DNA of 5,670 nt, taken from an uncultured Clostridia bacterium (GTDB taxonomy: Bacteria > Bacillota > Clostridia > Christensenellales > Borkfalkiaceae). The notes below the pieces were generated by a model. That model searched no databases. It was not told where the DNA came from and saw nothing but the letters and a program-made list of their open reading frames with translations. The DNA lies in contig CANPYD010000070.1 of the NCBI GenBank assembly GCA_947587775.1, positions 1 to 5,670 on the forward strand. The letters are read 5' to 3'. Below are positions 1-3,982 of this stretch, in pieces (position 1 is the stretch's first letter; every line of letters begins with the position of its first letter). The position numbers and the translations under genes are program-made.

Positions 1-80
1 AGTGGAGCCGAAAGACCTGCCCCCTTTTTAAGGGGGCGGGTGGCGCGCAAAGCGCGTCAGGTGGGGGTTTCCTTGGCCCC
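1..80. repeat. GC-rich hairpin repeat (REP-like) at left edge
   Basis: No gene is visible here. A perfect 7-bp stem with a TTT loop (CCCCCTT/AAGGGGG, 20-36) is followed by a second small inverted repeat (GGCGCGC/GCGCGTC around 43-59) and then GTGGGGGTTTCCTTGG. The order (C-rich/G-rich hairpin, short GC hairpin, G-run plus T-run) resembles the 128-bp repeats at 3133 and 3845 structurally, but the sequence is different. I infer a divergent member of a related interspersed repeat type, cut by the window edge or starting near it. Confidence 0.45.
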
Positions 81-89
81 CTCGAGGGG

Positions 90-137
90 AAAATTTTGCA
101 TTCTGCCAAAGGTTGATCATCTTTGGCGCAAAATTTT
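90..137. repeat. Long imperfect inverted repeat (17-bp arms)
   Basis: The arms are AAAATTTTGC (90-99) plus GCCAAAG (105-111) on the left and CTTTGGC plus GCAAAATTTT (121-137) on the right. All 17 arm positions pair. The only interruption is a 5-nt bulge (100-104) in the left arm, and the 9-nt loop contains TGATCA. No U-tract follows immediately and no ORF uses it. It could be the stem of an untranslated RNA or a palindromic intergenic element; the sequence alone does not decide. Confidence 0.55.
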
Positions 138-141
138 CTTG

Positions 142-169
142 GCATTTGCCCATATGCTCGGGCAAATGC
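142..169. repeat. Perfect 10-bp inverted repeat
   Basis: GCATTTGCCC (142-151) and GGGCAAATGC (160-169) are exact reverse complements around an 8-nt loop. It lies 4 nt after the longer hairpin at 90-137, so the two would stack in tandem in an RNA. No promoter or terminator was clearly identifiable around them. On the plus strand a TCTTTTTG run occurs about 20 nt downstream, too far for a textbook terminator. Confidence 0.55.
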
Positions 170-263
170 TGACCGCCCCGCCCGCATATCTTTTTGTGCA
201 CCAAGGGCGGCACGAGCACGAAGTGCGAAGTAGCTTGTCGAGACATCTCGGGCGCAATGTTAC

Positions 264-305
264 GCGGGTCTCTACCCGCATGAGACGCTGTCACCGCAAG
301 GTGAC
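264..305. repeat. Two small perfect hairpins
   Basis: GCGGGT/ACCCGC (264-269 and 274-279, loop CTCT) and GTCACC/GGTGAC (290-295 and 300-305, loop GCAA, a GNRA-type tetraloop) occur in sequence. The flanks (GCACGAAGTGCGAAGTAGC at 218-236, and GCGCGAAGTAGCG at 409-421) share the phrase GCGAAGTAGC. This suggests two diverged copies of one repeat within 1-511. No coding potential was recognised. Confidence 0.4.
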
Positions 306-323
306 TGAAAGGGTGTTATTCTG

Positions 324-477
324 GTCACCCTGAAGGCGTTCCAAATCACGTCATGGTGCCCCGCGCGCATTCTATTGCACTAAGCGCGGCACAAGCGCCG
401 CCCTTGGCGCGAAGTAGCGTAGTCGAACCATCACCTTATTATACTGCGGTGATCCTTCGGCGGAGCTCAGGATGACG
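324..477. repeat. Candidate degenerate TIR-bounded element
   Basis: The left end GTCACCCTGA (324-333) is nearly the reverse complement of the right end CTCAGGATGAC (467-477). The phrase GATCCTTCGG preceding the right end also occurs inside the clearer 136-bp element at 2953-3088. A further hairpin, ATCACC/GGTGAT, lies around 429-452. I read it as a diverged relative of that element. Interior similarity is low, so the boundaries are tentative. It lies downstream of the stop of the minus-strand gene ending at 512. Confidence 0.35.
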
Positions 478-511
478 TAATTGAGAACTATTGCCCCACG
501 TCGGGGGAGCT

Positions 512-1174
512 TTACAGCATCAGCAAAATGCTTGTGAACTGCAAAACCGTGCCGGCGATCGTGAAGAGATGCCAGATCGAATGAAAATAGCGCACTTTCT
601 GCCCGAAGGCGAAGAATCCGATGCCCGCCGTGTACGCAACGCCCCCGAGGAGAAGCAGCCAGACGCAGGCGGGAGAGACGATTCCGAGCAGCATGGGCAA
701 AAATATGATGGCGAGCCAGCCGCCCACGACGTAAAACACCATCGAGAAACACTTGACGACAATATTGTTCATCGCGATCGAATTCATGATGATCCCGCAG
801 ATCGCAACGCCCCACTCGATGGCGAGCACCGTCCATCCCATCACCGTGCCGTAGAGCGGGATGAGGCAGTACGGCGTATACGTGCCCGCGATCAGTAAAA
901 AGATCGTGCAGTGGTCGAAGATACGGAATACGTTCTTGCCCTTGCTCTTGGGCAAAAAGTGATAGAGCGCGCTCATCGTATAGAGTACGACGACGCCGAA
1001 CCCGAACGCCGAGACGGCGACAAGCCTCAGGGGATCCCCCCATGTGAGATAGACGAGCGTCGCCCAGATGGCGATGCCGATCACCCCGCCCACGATGTGC
1101 GAGACGGCGTTGAAGATCTCTTCCCCCTTTGTATATGTCGGTTTGCGTAAGAGCGATTGCACAACAGCTTCCAT
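512..1174 (-). CDS. Hemolysin III family (PAQR-like) integral membrane protein
   Basis: The product is 220 aa, the usual length for bacterial hemolysin III/YqfA proteins, members of the PAQR/CREST superfamily with about seven membrane helices. Visible family marks: an N-terminal GEEIFNAVSH segment (17-26); S68-x3-H72 in MSALYH; D87 in RIFDHC followed by LIAGTYTPYC (94-103); and H198-x3-H202 in HSIWHLF. In the superfamily the Ser, Asp and His residues form a metal site consistent with hydrolase-type chemistry. The physiological role in bacteria is poorly defined, and 'hemolysin' is a historical name, so no toxin role should be inferred. I chose the ATG at 1174 because AGGGGA (1182-1187) lies 7 nt upstream. 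An in-frame TTG at 1234 would overlap the -35 box and add 20 unrelated residues. The gene has its own promoter and follows the terminator of the zinc-ribbon gene, so it is probably monocistronic. No clear U-rich terminator is seen below 512. Confidence 0.93.
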   Translation of the reverse strand: MEAVVQSLLRKPTYTKGEEIFNAVSHIVGGVIGIAIWATLVYLTWGDPLRLVAVSAFGFGVVVLYTMSALYHFLPKSKGKNVFRIFDHCTIFLLIAGTYTPYCLIPLYGTVMGWTVLAIEWGVAICGIIMNSIAMNNIVVKCFSMVFYVVGGWLAIIFLPMLLGIVSPACVWLLLLGGVAYTAGIGFFAFGQKVRYFHSIWHLFTIAGTVLQFTSILLML

Positions 1175-1205
1175 AGTTTTGTCCCCTTTTTTTGATGTCG
1201 CCATC

Positions 1206-1234
1206 ATCATACAATGCGGGCGCCCAAAAAGCAA
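1206..1234 (-). promoter_or_regulatory. Promoter of the hemolysin III gene
   Basis: On the minus strand, TTGCTT (1229-1234) and TATGAT (1206-1211) are separated by exactly 17 bp. This predicts initiation near 1199 and a leader of about 25 nt containing the SD sequence. The -10 box matches consensus at 5 of 6 positions and the -35 box at 3 of 6. Assigned by eye from spacing and position. Confidence 0.6.
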
Positions 1235-1250
1235 CCTATTTCTCTCCCCC

Positions 1251-1322
1251 GCCGTCCTACCCTTATCTTGCCCTTTTCTACACCGAAAAAACCCTCTCTA
1301 CGCCAAAAAAATCCCACTCTAC
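1251..1322 (-). repeat. Regularly spaced GTAG repeats, period 20-21 bp
   Basis: On the minus strand four GTAG-starting units begin at 1322, 1301, 1281 and 1260, at intervals of 21, 20 and 21 bp. They read GTAGAGTGGG, GTAGAGAGGG, GTAGAAAAGGG and GTAGGACGGC; the first two are followed by T-runs. The first unit is also the right arm of the terminator hairpin. The array ends about 17 bp upstream of the -35 box of the hemolysin III gene. It could be decayed tandem duplications of a terminator arm or helically phased protein sites. Confidence 0.45.
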
Positions 1323-1337
1323 TGTGCGTAGAGTGGG
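1305..1337 (-). terminator. Rho-independent terminator of the zinc-ribbon gene
   Basis: A perfect 10-bp stem (1313-1322 with 1328-1337) has a 5-nt loop. On the minus strand it is followed by A and seven Ts (1312-1305), about 64 nt after the stop codon at 1401. A weaker structure (CCGCC/GGCGG with a 14-nt loop and six Ts, 1359-1389) lies between the stop and this one. Confidence 0.88.
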
Positions 1338-1400
1338 TAATTTTATCACATATCCTGCAAAAAATCCGCCGAATCGCTTTGAAAGGCGGGCGAAAAGAAT

Positions 1401-1682
1401 TTATTTGTAGAGCATGACGACGATGATCGTCACAACGATGACGGCGAGCGTGACGCCCCAAAAGATGCCCCGGATTGTCTTGATCTTCTTATCGTCCATG
1501 GGAGTATAGCCGCGCGGCACGAGTTTTCCGCCGCACTTGTGGCATTTCGTCATATGGTCGAGCACTTTTTCGCCGCAGTGCGGGCAGACGACGAGATGTT
1601 TTTCGATCTGCGCCTGCCGCTTCTTCTTCCGCGCTTCCTCTTTCGCCGCCCGATCCTCATACACGGTCGTTTTCTTCTTCAT
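1401..1682 (-). CDS. Small zinc-ribbon protein with C-terminal membrane anchor
   Basis: The product is 93 aa. Residues 1-30 are highly charged and Lys/Arg/Glu-rich, probably helical. A zinc ribbon follows with two CxxC pairs: C33-C36 (CPHCGEK) and C47-C50 (CHKCGGKL). After a short linker (PRGYTPMDDKK) a single hydrophobic helix spans about 73-91 and ends YK. There is no signal peptide, so the ribbon is expected to face the cytoplasm with the protein tail-anchored (inference). No specific function is recognised; such ribbons usually bind zinc for structure or for protein or nucleic-acid contacts. The start at 1682 is the only good early ATG. It lacks an SD sequence and lies about 7 nt after a good extended -10 box, so the mRNA may be leaderless. 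It is divergent from the DUF697 gene (159 bp between starts). Confidence 0.82.
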   Translation of the reverse strand: MKKKTTVYEDRAAKEEARKKKRQAQIEKHLVVCPHCGEKVLDHMTKCHKCGGKLVPRGYTPMDDKKIKTIRGIFWGVTLAVIVVTIIVVMLYK

Positions 1683-1688
1683 AAGAAT

Positions 1689-1717
1689 ATTTTAGCACAT
1701 TCCGGCGGAAAAGACAA
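1689..1717 (-). promoter_or_regulatory. Extended -10 promoter of the zinc-ribbon gene
   Basis: On the minus strand TTGTCT (1712-1717), a 17-bp spacer and TAAAAT (1689-1694) preceded by TG-C make an extended -10 promoter. Initiation about 7 nt beyond the -10 falls at 1682, the A of the predicted ATG, implying a leaderless transcript. Confidence 0.7.
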
Positions 1718-1793
1718 GCGTTCCGCAAACTTTGCTCTTCCCCCGCTTCCCATGGAAAATTTCGGCGAAAAAGAAACCGCTTTCGGAAAAGTC

Positions 1794-1822
1794 TTTACAA
1801 ATCGCGAAAAATGGTGTATCAT
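1794..1822 (+). promoter_or_regulatory. Promoter of the DUF697 gene
   Basis: TTTACA (1794-1799) and TATCAT (1817-1822) are separated by exactly 17 bp. Initiation is expected near 1829, just before the SD sequence AAAGGAG (1829-1835), giving a very short leader. The promoter is back to back with the minus-strand promoter at 1689-1717. Confidence 0.75.
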
Positions 1823-1841
1823 CATAGAAAAGGAGATCCTT

Positions 1842-2864
1842 ATGAAAAAGAAAAAAGCCGCTCCCGTTGAGAGCGGAGAGAAAATGACGATCTATGACTA
1901 CGAGCGCAAGTATGTCAAAAAGCAAAACGTCAAGGGGGCGAAGTTCGCGATCCGCCTGATCGCTTCCCTCATCGGCGTCTTTCTGTTCGTCCTGCTTCTT
2001 CTCGTGTCACTCCGCGTGTATGATGTCAACAAGTATGCGGGCTACGCCGTCGGCGCGGTCTGCCTCATTCTCTACATATTTATTTTCATCGTGCCGCTTG
2101 TCAAGATCCTTCGTGCACCCTACTTTATGACGAACGTCAATGCGAACACGGCGGCTTCCGCCCAGCGGCACAACCGCAAGGTGCGGCACGACATTGCCGA
2201 TAAAATGATCCACTTCACGGCGAACGTAGAGGGCGCGGGGTGGTACGATTCCGAAGTCGTGGGGAAACTCGCGATCGCCCGCAACACAGGGGACGAGGAA
2301 AAGCTCAAAGAGGCGCTCACGGAGCTCTATAAGGGCTCGGTAAAGAAGACGGCAAAGTCGATCATCTTCAAGAGTTCGGTGCGCTCGGGGATGTACTCCG
2401 CGATCTCCCAGTCCGAAAAATTAGACGCCGCGCTCATCGTTGTCGTCAATATCCAGCTCATCAAGGATCTTGTATTTCTGTACGGCTTCCGTCCGTCCGA
2501 TACCAAACTCGTGAAGATCTTCATCGGCGTCATCCGCAACTCCCTCGTCGCGCTGGGCATGGGCGGACTGAACATCGGCAACGCCGTCGTCAAGACGATG
2601 GGCGACGCGGTGAAGGGGATCCCCATCCTCGGGAGCATTATCTCCACCCTCGTCGATTCCTCCGTGCAGGGGCTCGCGAACGGCACGCTGACCGCCCTCA
2701 TCGGCTATCAAACCATCAAATACCTCAATAAGGAATATAATTTGCAGAACATTCTCGACGGGATCGACGTCTCCGAGACGGAAGAAGAGCTCGAGGAGAC
2801 CTGCCGCGAGGTCGAAACGCAGCTCAAGGGAAAGAAAAAGAAGCAGCTCGCTCCCGCGGTCTGA
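1842..2864 (+). CDS. DUF697 (YcjF-like) domain membrane protein
   Basis: The product is 340 aa. The ATG at 1842 is chosen because AAGGAG lies just upstream and a promoter precedes it; the open frame back to 1539 runs through the divergent gene and is not used. Order: a Lys-rich cytoplasmic N-terminus (1-33); two membrane helices (about 35-57 and 66-90); a soluble middle (95-150); a DUF697-like region (about 155-315); an acidic then Lys-rich tail (ETEEELEETCREVETQLKGK). DUF697 hallmarks seen are the DAALIVVVNIQLIKDLVFLYG stretch (with a polar N/Q pair in a hydrophobic helix) and QGLANGTLTALIGY near the end. The family includes E. coli YcjF and C-terminal domains of some GTPases; its molecular role is not well established. 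No GTPase P-loop is present. The gene is monocistronic, with a strong terminator 18 nt after the stop. Confidence 0.85.
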   Translation: MKKKKAAPVESGEKMTIYDYERKYVKKQNVKGAKFAIRLIASLIGVFLFVLLLLVSLRVYDVNKYAGYAVGAVCLILYIFIFIVPLVKILRAPYFMTNVNANTAASAQRHNRKVRHDIADKMIHFTANVEGAGWYDSEVVGKLAIARNTGDEEKLKEALTELYKGSVKKTAKSIIFKSSVRSGMYSAISQSEKLDAALIVVVNIQLIKDLVFLYGFRPSDTKLVKIFIGVIRNSLVALGMGGLNIGNAVVKTMGDAVKGIPILGSIISTLVDSSVQGLANGTLTALIGYQTIKYLNKEYNLQNILDGIDVSETEEELEETCREVETQLKGKKKKQLAPAV

Positions 2865-2881
2865 TGGATTACGGTTGATAA

Positions 2882-2913
2882 AACGGCGGCGCAACTGCGC
2901 CGCCGTTGTTTTT
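2882..2913 (+). terminator. Rho-independent terminator, copy 1 of a repeated cassette
   Basis: A 12-bp perfect inverted repeat AACGGCGGCGCA/TGCGCCGCCGTT (2882-2893, 2896-2907) is followed by G and five Ts, then ATGTTTT. The block 2881-2928, including 15 nt past the T-run to GCGAGCC, is identical over 48 nt to 3753-3800, so the terminator is part of a repeated unit. It ends the DUF697 gene. Confidence 0.9.
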
Positions 2914-2952
2914 ATGTTTTCGCGAGCCCTTGCCTTCGGCTCCCCCGCCCCC

Positions 2953-3088
2953 CGCGTCATTCTGAGCCGCCGCTGTCCTTGCGGCGTGTCGAAGAATCCC
3001 GAGGATGAAAGTTCGGACTGGATTTTCGGGATCCTTCGGGGAATTGCTTTTCGGACTTCGTATAGCCTTATCGGCTCAGGATGACGCG
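2953..3088. repeat. 136-bp non-coding element with 17-bp terminal inverted repeats
   Basis: The ends CGCGTCATTCTGAGCCG (2953-2969) and CGGCTCAGGATGACGCG (3072-3088) are inverted repeats matching at 16 of 17 positions. Inside lies a second inverted pair, CGAAGAATCCCGA (2990-3002) and TCGGGATCCTTCG (3026-3038), matching at 12 of 13, plus a small GCCGC/GCGGC hairpin. The whole element is thus nested-palindromic, like a MITE or REP-type intergenic element. It has no coding capacity. No flanking target-site duplication is obvious; adjacent bases are C-rich on the left and TAACC on the right. Confidence 0.7.
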
Positions 3089-3091
3089 TAA

Positions 3092-3132
3092 CCACTTGCT
3101 TCCCCTCTTAGGGGAAGTACCCGCGCAGCCAT
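3092..3132. repeat. Tandem duplicate of the first 41 bp of the 128-bp repeat
   Basis: Positions 3092-3129 repeat 3133-3170 exactly (38 nt, hairpin CTTCCCCT/AGGGGAAG then GTACCCGCGCAGC), with a three-base join. This is a local duplication of the leading hairpin. Confidence 0.75.
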
Positions 3133-3260
3133 CCACTTGCTTCCCCTCTTAGGGGAAGTACCCGCGCAGCGGGGGATAGGGTTTTTGGAAATCGCGGGCG
3201 CAAGGAAACCCCTCAGTCACGCAAGAGCGCGTGACAGCTCCCCTGAGAGGGGAGCCAAGA
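3133..3260. repeat. 128-bp interspersed repeat, copy 1
   Basis: This matches 3845-3973 at about 95% by eye, in the same orientation. Order: hairpin CTTCCCCT-ctt-AGGGGAAG; GCGGGGGATAGGGTTTTTGG; a GCGCAAGGAAACCCCTC segment; hairpin GTCACGC/GCGTGAC; hairpin GCTCCCCT-gag-AGGGGAGC. In the two copies the GTCACGC/GCGTGAC stem is unchanged while its loop differs in length and base, suggesting the fold matters. The repeat ends 36 nt before the stop of the XRE gene. Confidence 0.8.
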
Positions 3261-3295
3261 GTCTCCCTTTGCTCCAAATCACGTCATGTGCCGCT

Positions 3296-3538
3296 TTATG
3301 ATTCGTGCTTGATCTCCAGAATATCGTCTGCGGAACAGCCGATAAAATTGCAGAGCCGTGAAAGATTGGCGAGCGTCGGCTGCGCCCTTCCCGAAAGATA
3401 TTGGGAGACGGACGATTGTTTTATCCCAATCGCCCGTGCGATCTCCGCCTTTGTCTTACCGCTATGCTCGATTTCAAATTTCAAGTTGTCGGTGATTTTT
3501 TGATCTAAACTGGCTTCCACACCTATATTATTAAGCAT
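3296..3538 (-). CDS. XRE-family helix-turn-helix regulator (probable autorepressor)
   Basis: The product is 80 aa, essentially one DNA-binding domain. The Cro/CI-type fold spans about 13-76: helix 1 around KITDNLKFEIEHSG, HTH helices TKAEIARAIG (29-38) and KQSSVSQYLSG (40-50), then the typical RAQPTLANLSRLCNFIGCSADDIL (51-74). There is no extra ligand or dimerisation domain. It is transcribed divergently from a 44-aa gene, with 76 bp between starts. Its start codon lies inside operator O1, so self-repression is likely (inference). The start is uncertain: the ATG at 3538 has no good SD sequence, and the first 10 residues are not obviously part of the domain; a GTG at codon 7 is the alternative. 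It could be a prophage or mobile-element remnant, a restriction-modification-type controller, or a stand-alone chromosomal switch; no phage or restriction gene is nearby to decide. Confidence 0.88.
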   Translation of the reverse strand: MLNNIGVEASLDQKITDNLKFEIEHSGKTKAEIARAIGIKQSSVSQYLSGRAQPTLANLSRLCNFIGCSADDILEIKHES

Positions 3539-3553
3539 TGCTTAAAAAAATGC

Positions 3554-3583
3554 TTGACACTTAGTCATTGACTGCATTATAAT
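3554..3583 (+). promoter_or_regulatory. Perfect-consensus promoter of the 44-aa gene
   Basis: TTGACA (3554-3559) and TATAAT (3578-3583) match consensus exactly, with an 18-bp spacer. Initiation is expected near 3590, within operator O3, giving a leader of about 25 nt carrying the SD sequence. Such a strong promoter filled with operators is typical of one kept off by a repressor. Confidence 0.88.
3576..3581 (-). promoter_or_regulatory. Possible -10 box of the XRE gene promoter
   Basis: On the minus strand TATAAT occupies 3576-3581, overlapping the rightward -10 box face to face. A transcript starting near 3569 would have a leader of about 31 nt. No convincing -35 box is seen at 16-18 bp, so this promoter would be weaker than the rightward one, or the real one lies elsewhere. 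Confidence 0.4.
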
Positions 3584-3614
3584 TTAAGCAATGACTAAAT
3601 ACAGGAGGAAAATC

Positions 3615-3749
3615 ATGACGGTTGAAGAGATGATCGCGCTGATTCGCGCGGAATTGAAGGACGACCTGATCGGCAGTATCTCGTACGAGGGCAACGTCGT
3701 CACGGTGGAATTTACGGACGGCACCATTCGTAGGATCACGGTAGAGTGA
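3615..3749 (+). CDS. 44-aa small protein of unknown function, partner of the XRE regulator
   Basis: The frame runs from the ATG at 3615 to TGA at 3747-3749. Its reality is supported by the whole gene apparatus: a consensus promoter, a strong SD AGGAGG (3603-3608) 6 nt before the ATG, and an intrinsic terminator 5 nt after the stop. The protein begins MTVEEMIALIRAELKDDL, probably an amphipathic helix. It continues as alternating polar and hydrophobic residues (SISYEGNVVTVEFTDGTIRR, then ITVE), which looks like a three-stranded beta sheet with EGN and DGT turns. It is acidic, with no signal peptide, membrane helix or cysteine. I recognise no family. Possible roles (inference): antirepressor or co-regulator binding the XRE protein, or a small phage- or element-derived effector. 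It is unlikely to be random, since codon choice is GC-rich like neighbouring genes. Confidence 0.78.
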   Translation: MTVEEMIALIRAELKDDLIGSISYEGNVVTVEFTDGTIRRITVE

Positions 3750-3753
3750 GCGA

Positions 3754-3785
3754 AACGGCGGCGCAACTGCGCCGCCGTTGTTTTT
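3754..3785 (+). terminator. Rho-independent terminator, copy 2 of the repeated cassette
   Basis: This is the same 12-bp inverted repeat as at 2882, with five Ts (3781-3785), starting 5 nt after the stop of the 44-aa gene. The 48-nt block 3753-3800 is identical to 2881-2928. It separates the small gene from the convergent pheT. Confidence 0.9.
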
Positions 3786-3803
3786 ATGTTTTCGCGAGCC
3801 AAG

Positions 3804-3826
3804 CCTTCCCCCTTCGGGGGGGAAGG
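3804..3826. repeat. Strong GC hairpin with TTCG loop
   Basis: CCTTCCCCC (3804-3812) pairs with GGGGGAAGG (3818-3826), and a TTCG tetraloop register is possible. It is followed by TGGCACGGCGCAAGCC. This is a third hairpin repeat type within the second island, between the terminator cassette and the 128-bp repeat. It has no close copy in the window. Confidence 0.55.
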
Positions 3827-3844
3827 TGGCACGGCGCAAGCCCT

Positions 3845-3973
3845 CCACTTGCTTCCCCTCTTAGGGGAAGTACCCGCGTAGCGGGGGATAGGGTTTTTGG
3901 AAAGCGCAGGCGCAAGGAAACCCCTCAGTCACGCCAAGGGCGCGTGACAGCTCCCCTGAGAGGGGAGCCGAGA
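3845..3973. repeat. 128-bp interspersed repeat, copy 2
   Basis: This is a direct repeat of 3133-3260, about 95% identical (129 bp with a one-base insertion in the GTCACGC hairpin loop). It ends 10 nt from the pheT stop codon, so the pheT mRNA would end in or run through it. On the pheT strand its GCTCCCCT/AGGGGAGC hairpin comes first after the stop but has no U-tract, so it is not a clear terminator. Confidence 0.8.
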
Positions 3974-3982
3974 AGCGAGAAT

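Larger units (their letters stand above)
3531..3598. promoter_or_regulatory. Three related 15-bp palindromic operators (O1, O2, O3)
   Basis: O1 (3531-3545) is TTAAGCATTGCTTAA, a perfect 7-1-7 palindrome. O2 (3561-3575) is TTAGTCATTGACTGC, with an 11-bp palindromic core AGTCA-T-TGACT. O3 (3584-3598) is TTAAGCAATGACTAA, whose left half equals O1's half-site and whose right half is the complement of O2's left half. Centres are at 3538, 3568 and 3591, spaced 30 and 23 bp. An extra half-site TGCTTGA (3551-3557) overlaps the -35 box. O1 covers the XRE start codon, O2 lies between -35 and -10 of the rightward promoter, and O3 covers its start point. Binding by the XRE protein is inferred from position and symmetry. 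Confidence 0.75.

Noticed and set aside
372..1214. A 280-aa open frame on the minus strand overlapping the hemolysin III gene
   Set aside because: It is rich in Arg and His, matches no family I recognise, and is an alternate frame of a clearly recognisable membrane protein.
1175..1234. TTG start for the hemolysin III protein at 1234
   Set aside because: It coincides with the -35 box. The ATG at 1174 has a well-spaced SD and fits family length.
1539..1841. N-terminal extension of the DUF697 gene by 101 codons
   Set aside because: It crosses the divergent zinc-ribbon gene and both promoters. The ATG at 1842 has a promoter and an SD sequence.
2421..3095. A 224-aa open frame on the minus strand
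   Set aside because: It spans the antisense of the DUF697 gene, its terminator and the palindromic element. The coincidence of reading frame with the frame at 3584-3832 only reflects the shared terminator cassette.
3092..3260. A CRISPR-like array
   Set aside because: There are only two tandem 41-bp units with a three-base join, no variable spacers, and no cas gene in the window.
3531..3598. Restriction-modification C-box control region
   Set aside because: AGTC/GACT half-sites resemble C-boxes, but their order and spacing do not fit the usual GACT-N3-AGTC form, and no methylase or nuclease gene is present.
3951..3969. Intrinsic terminator for pheT
   Set aside because: The hairpin lies just beyond the stop but is followed by GC-containing sequence with no U-tract on the pheT strand.
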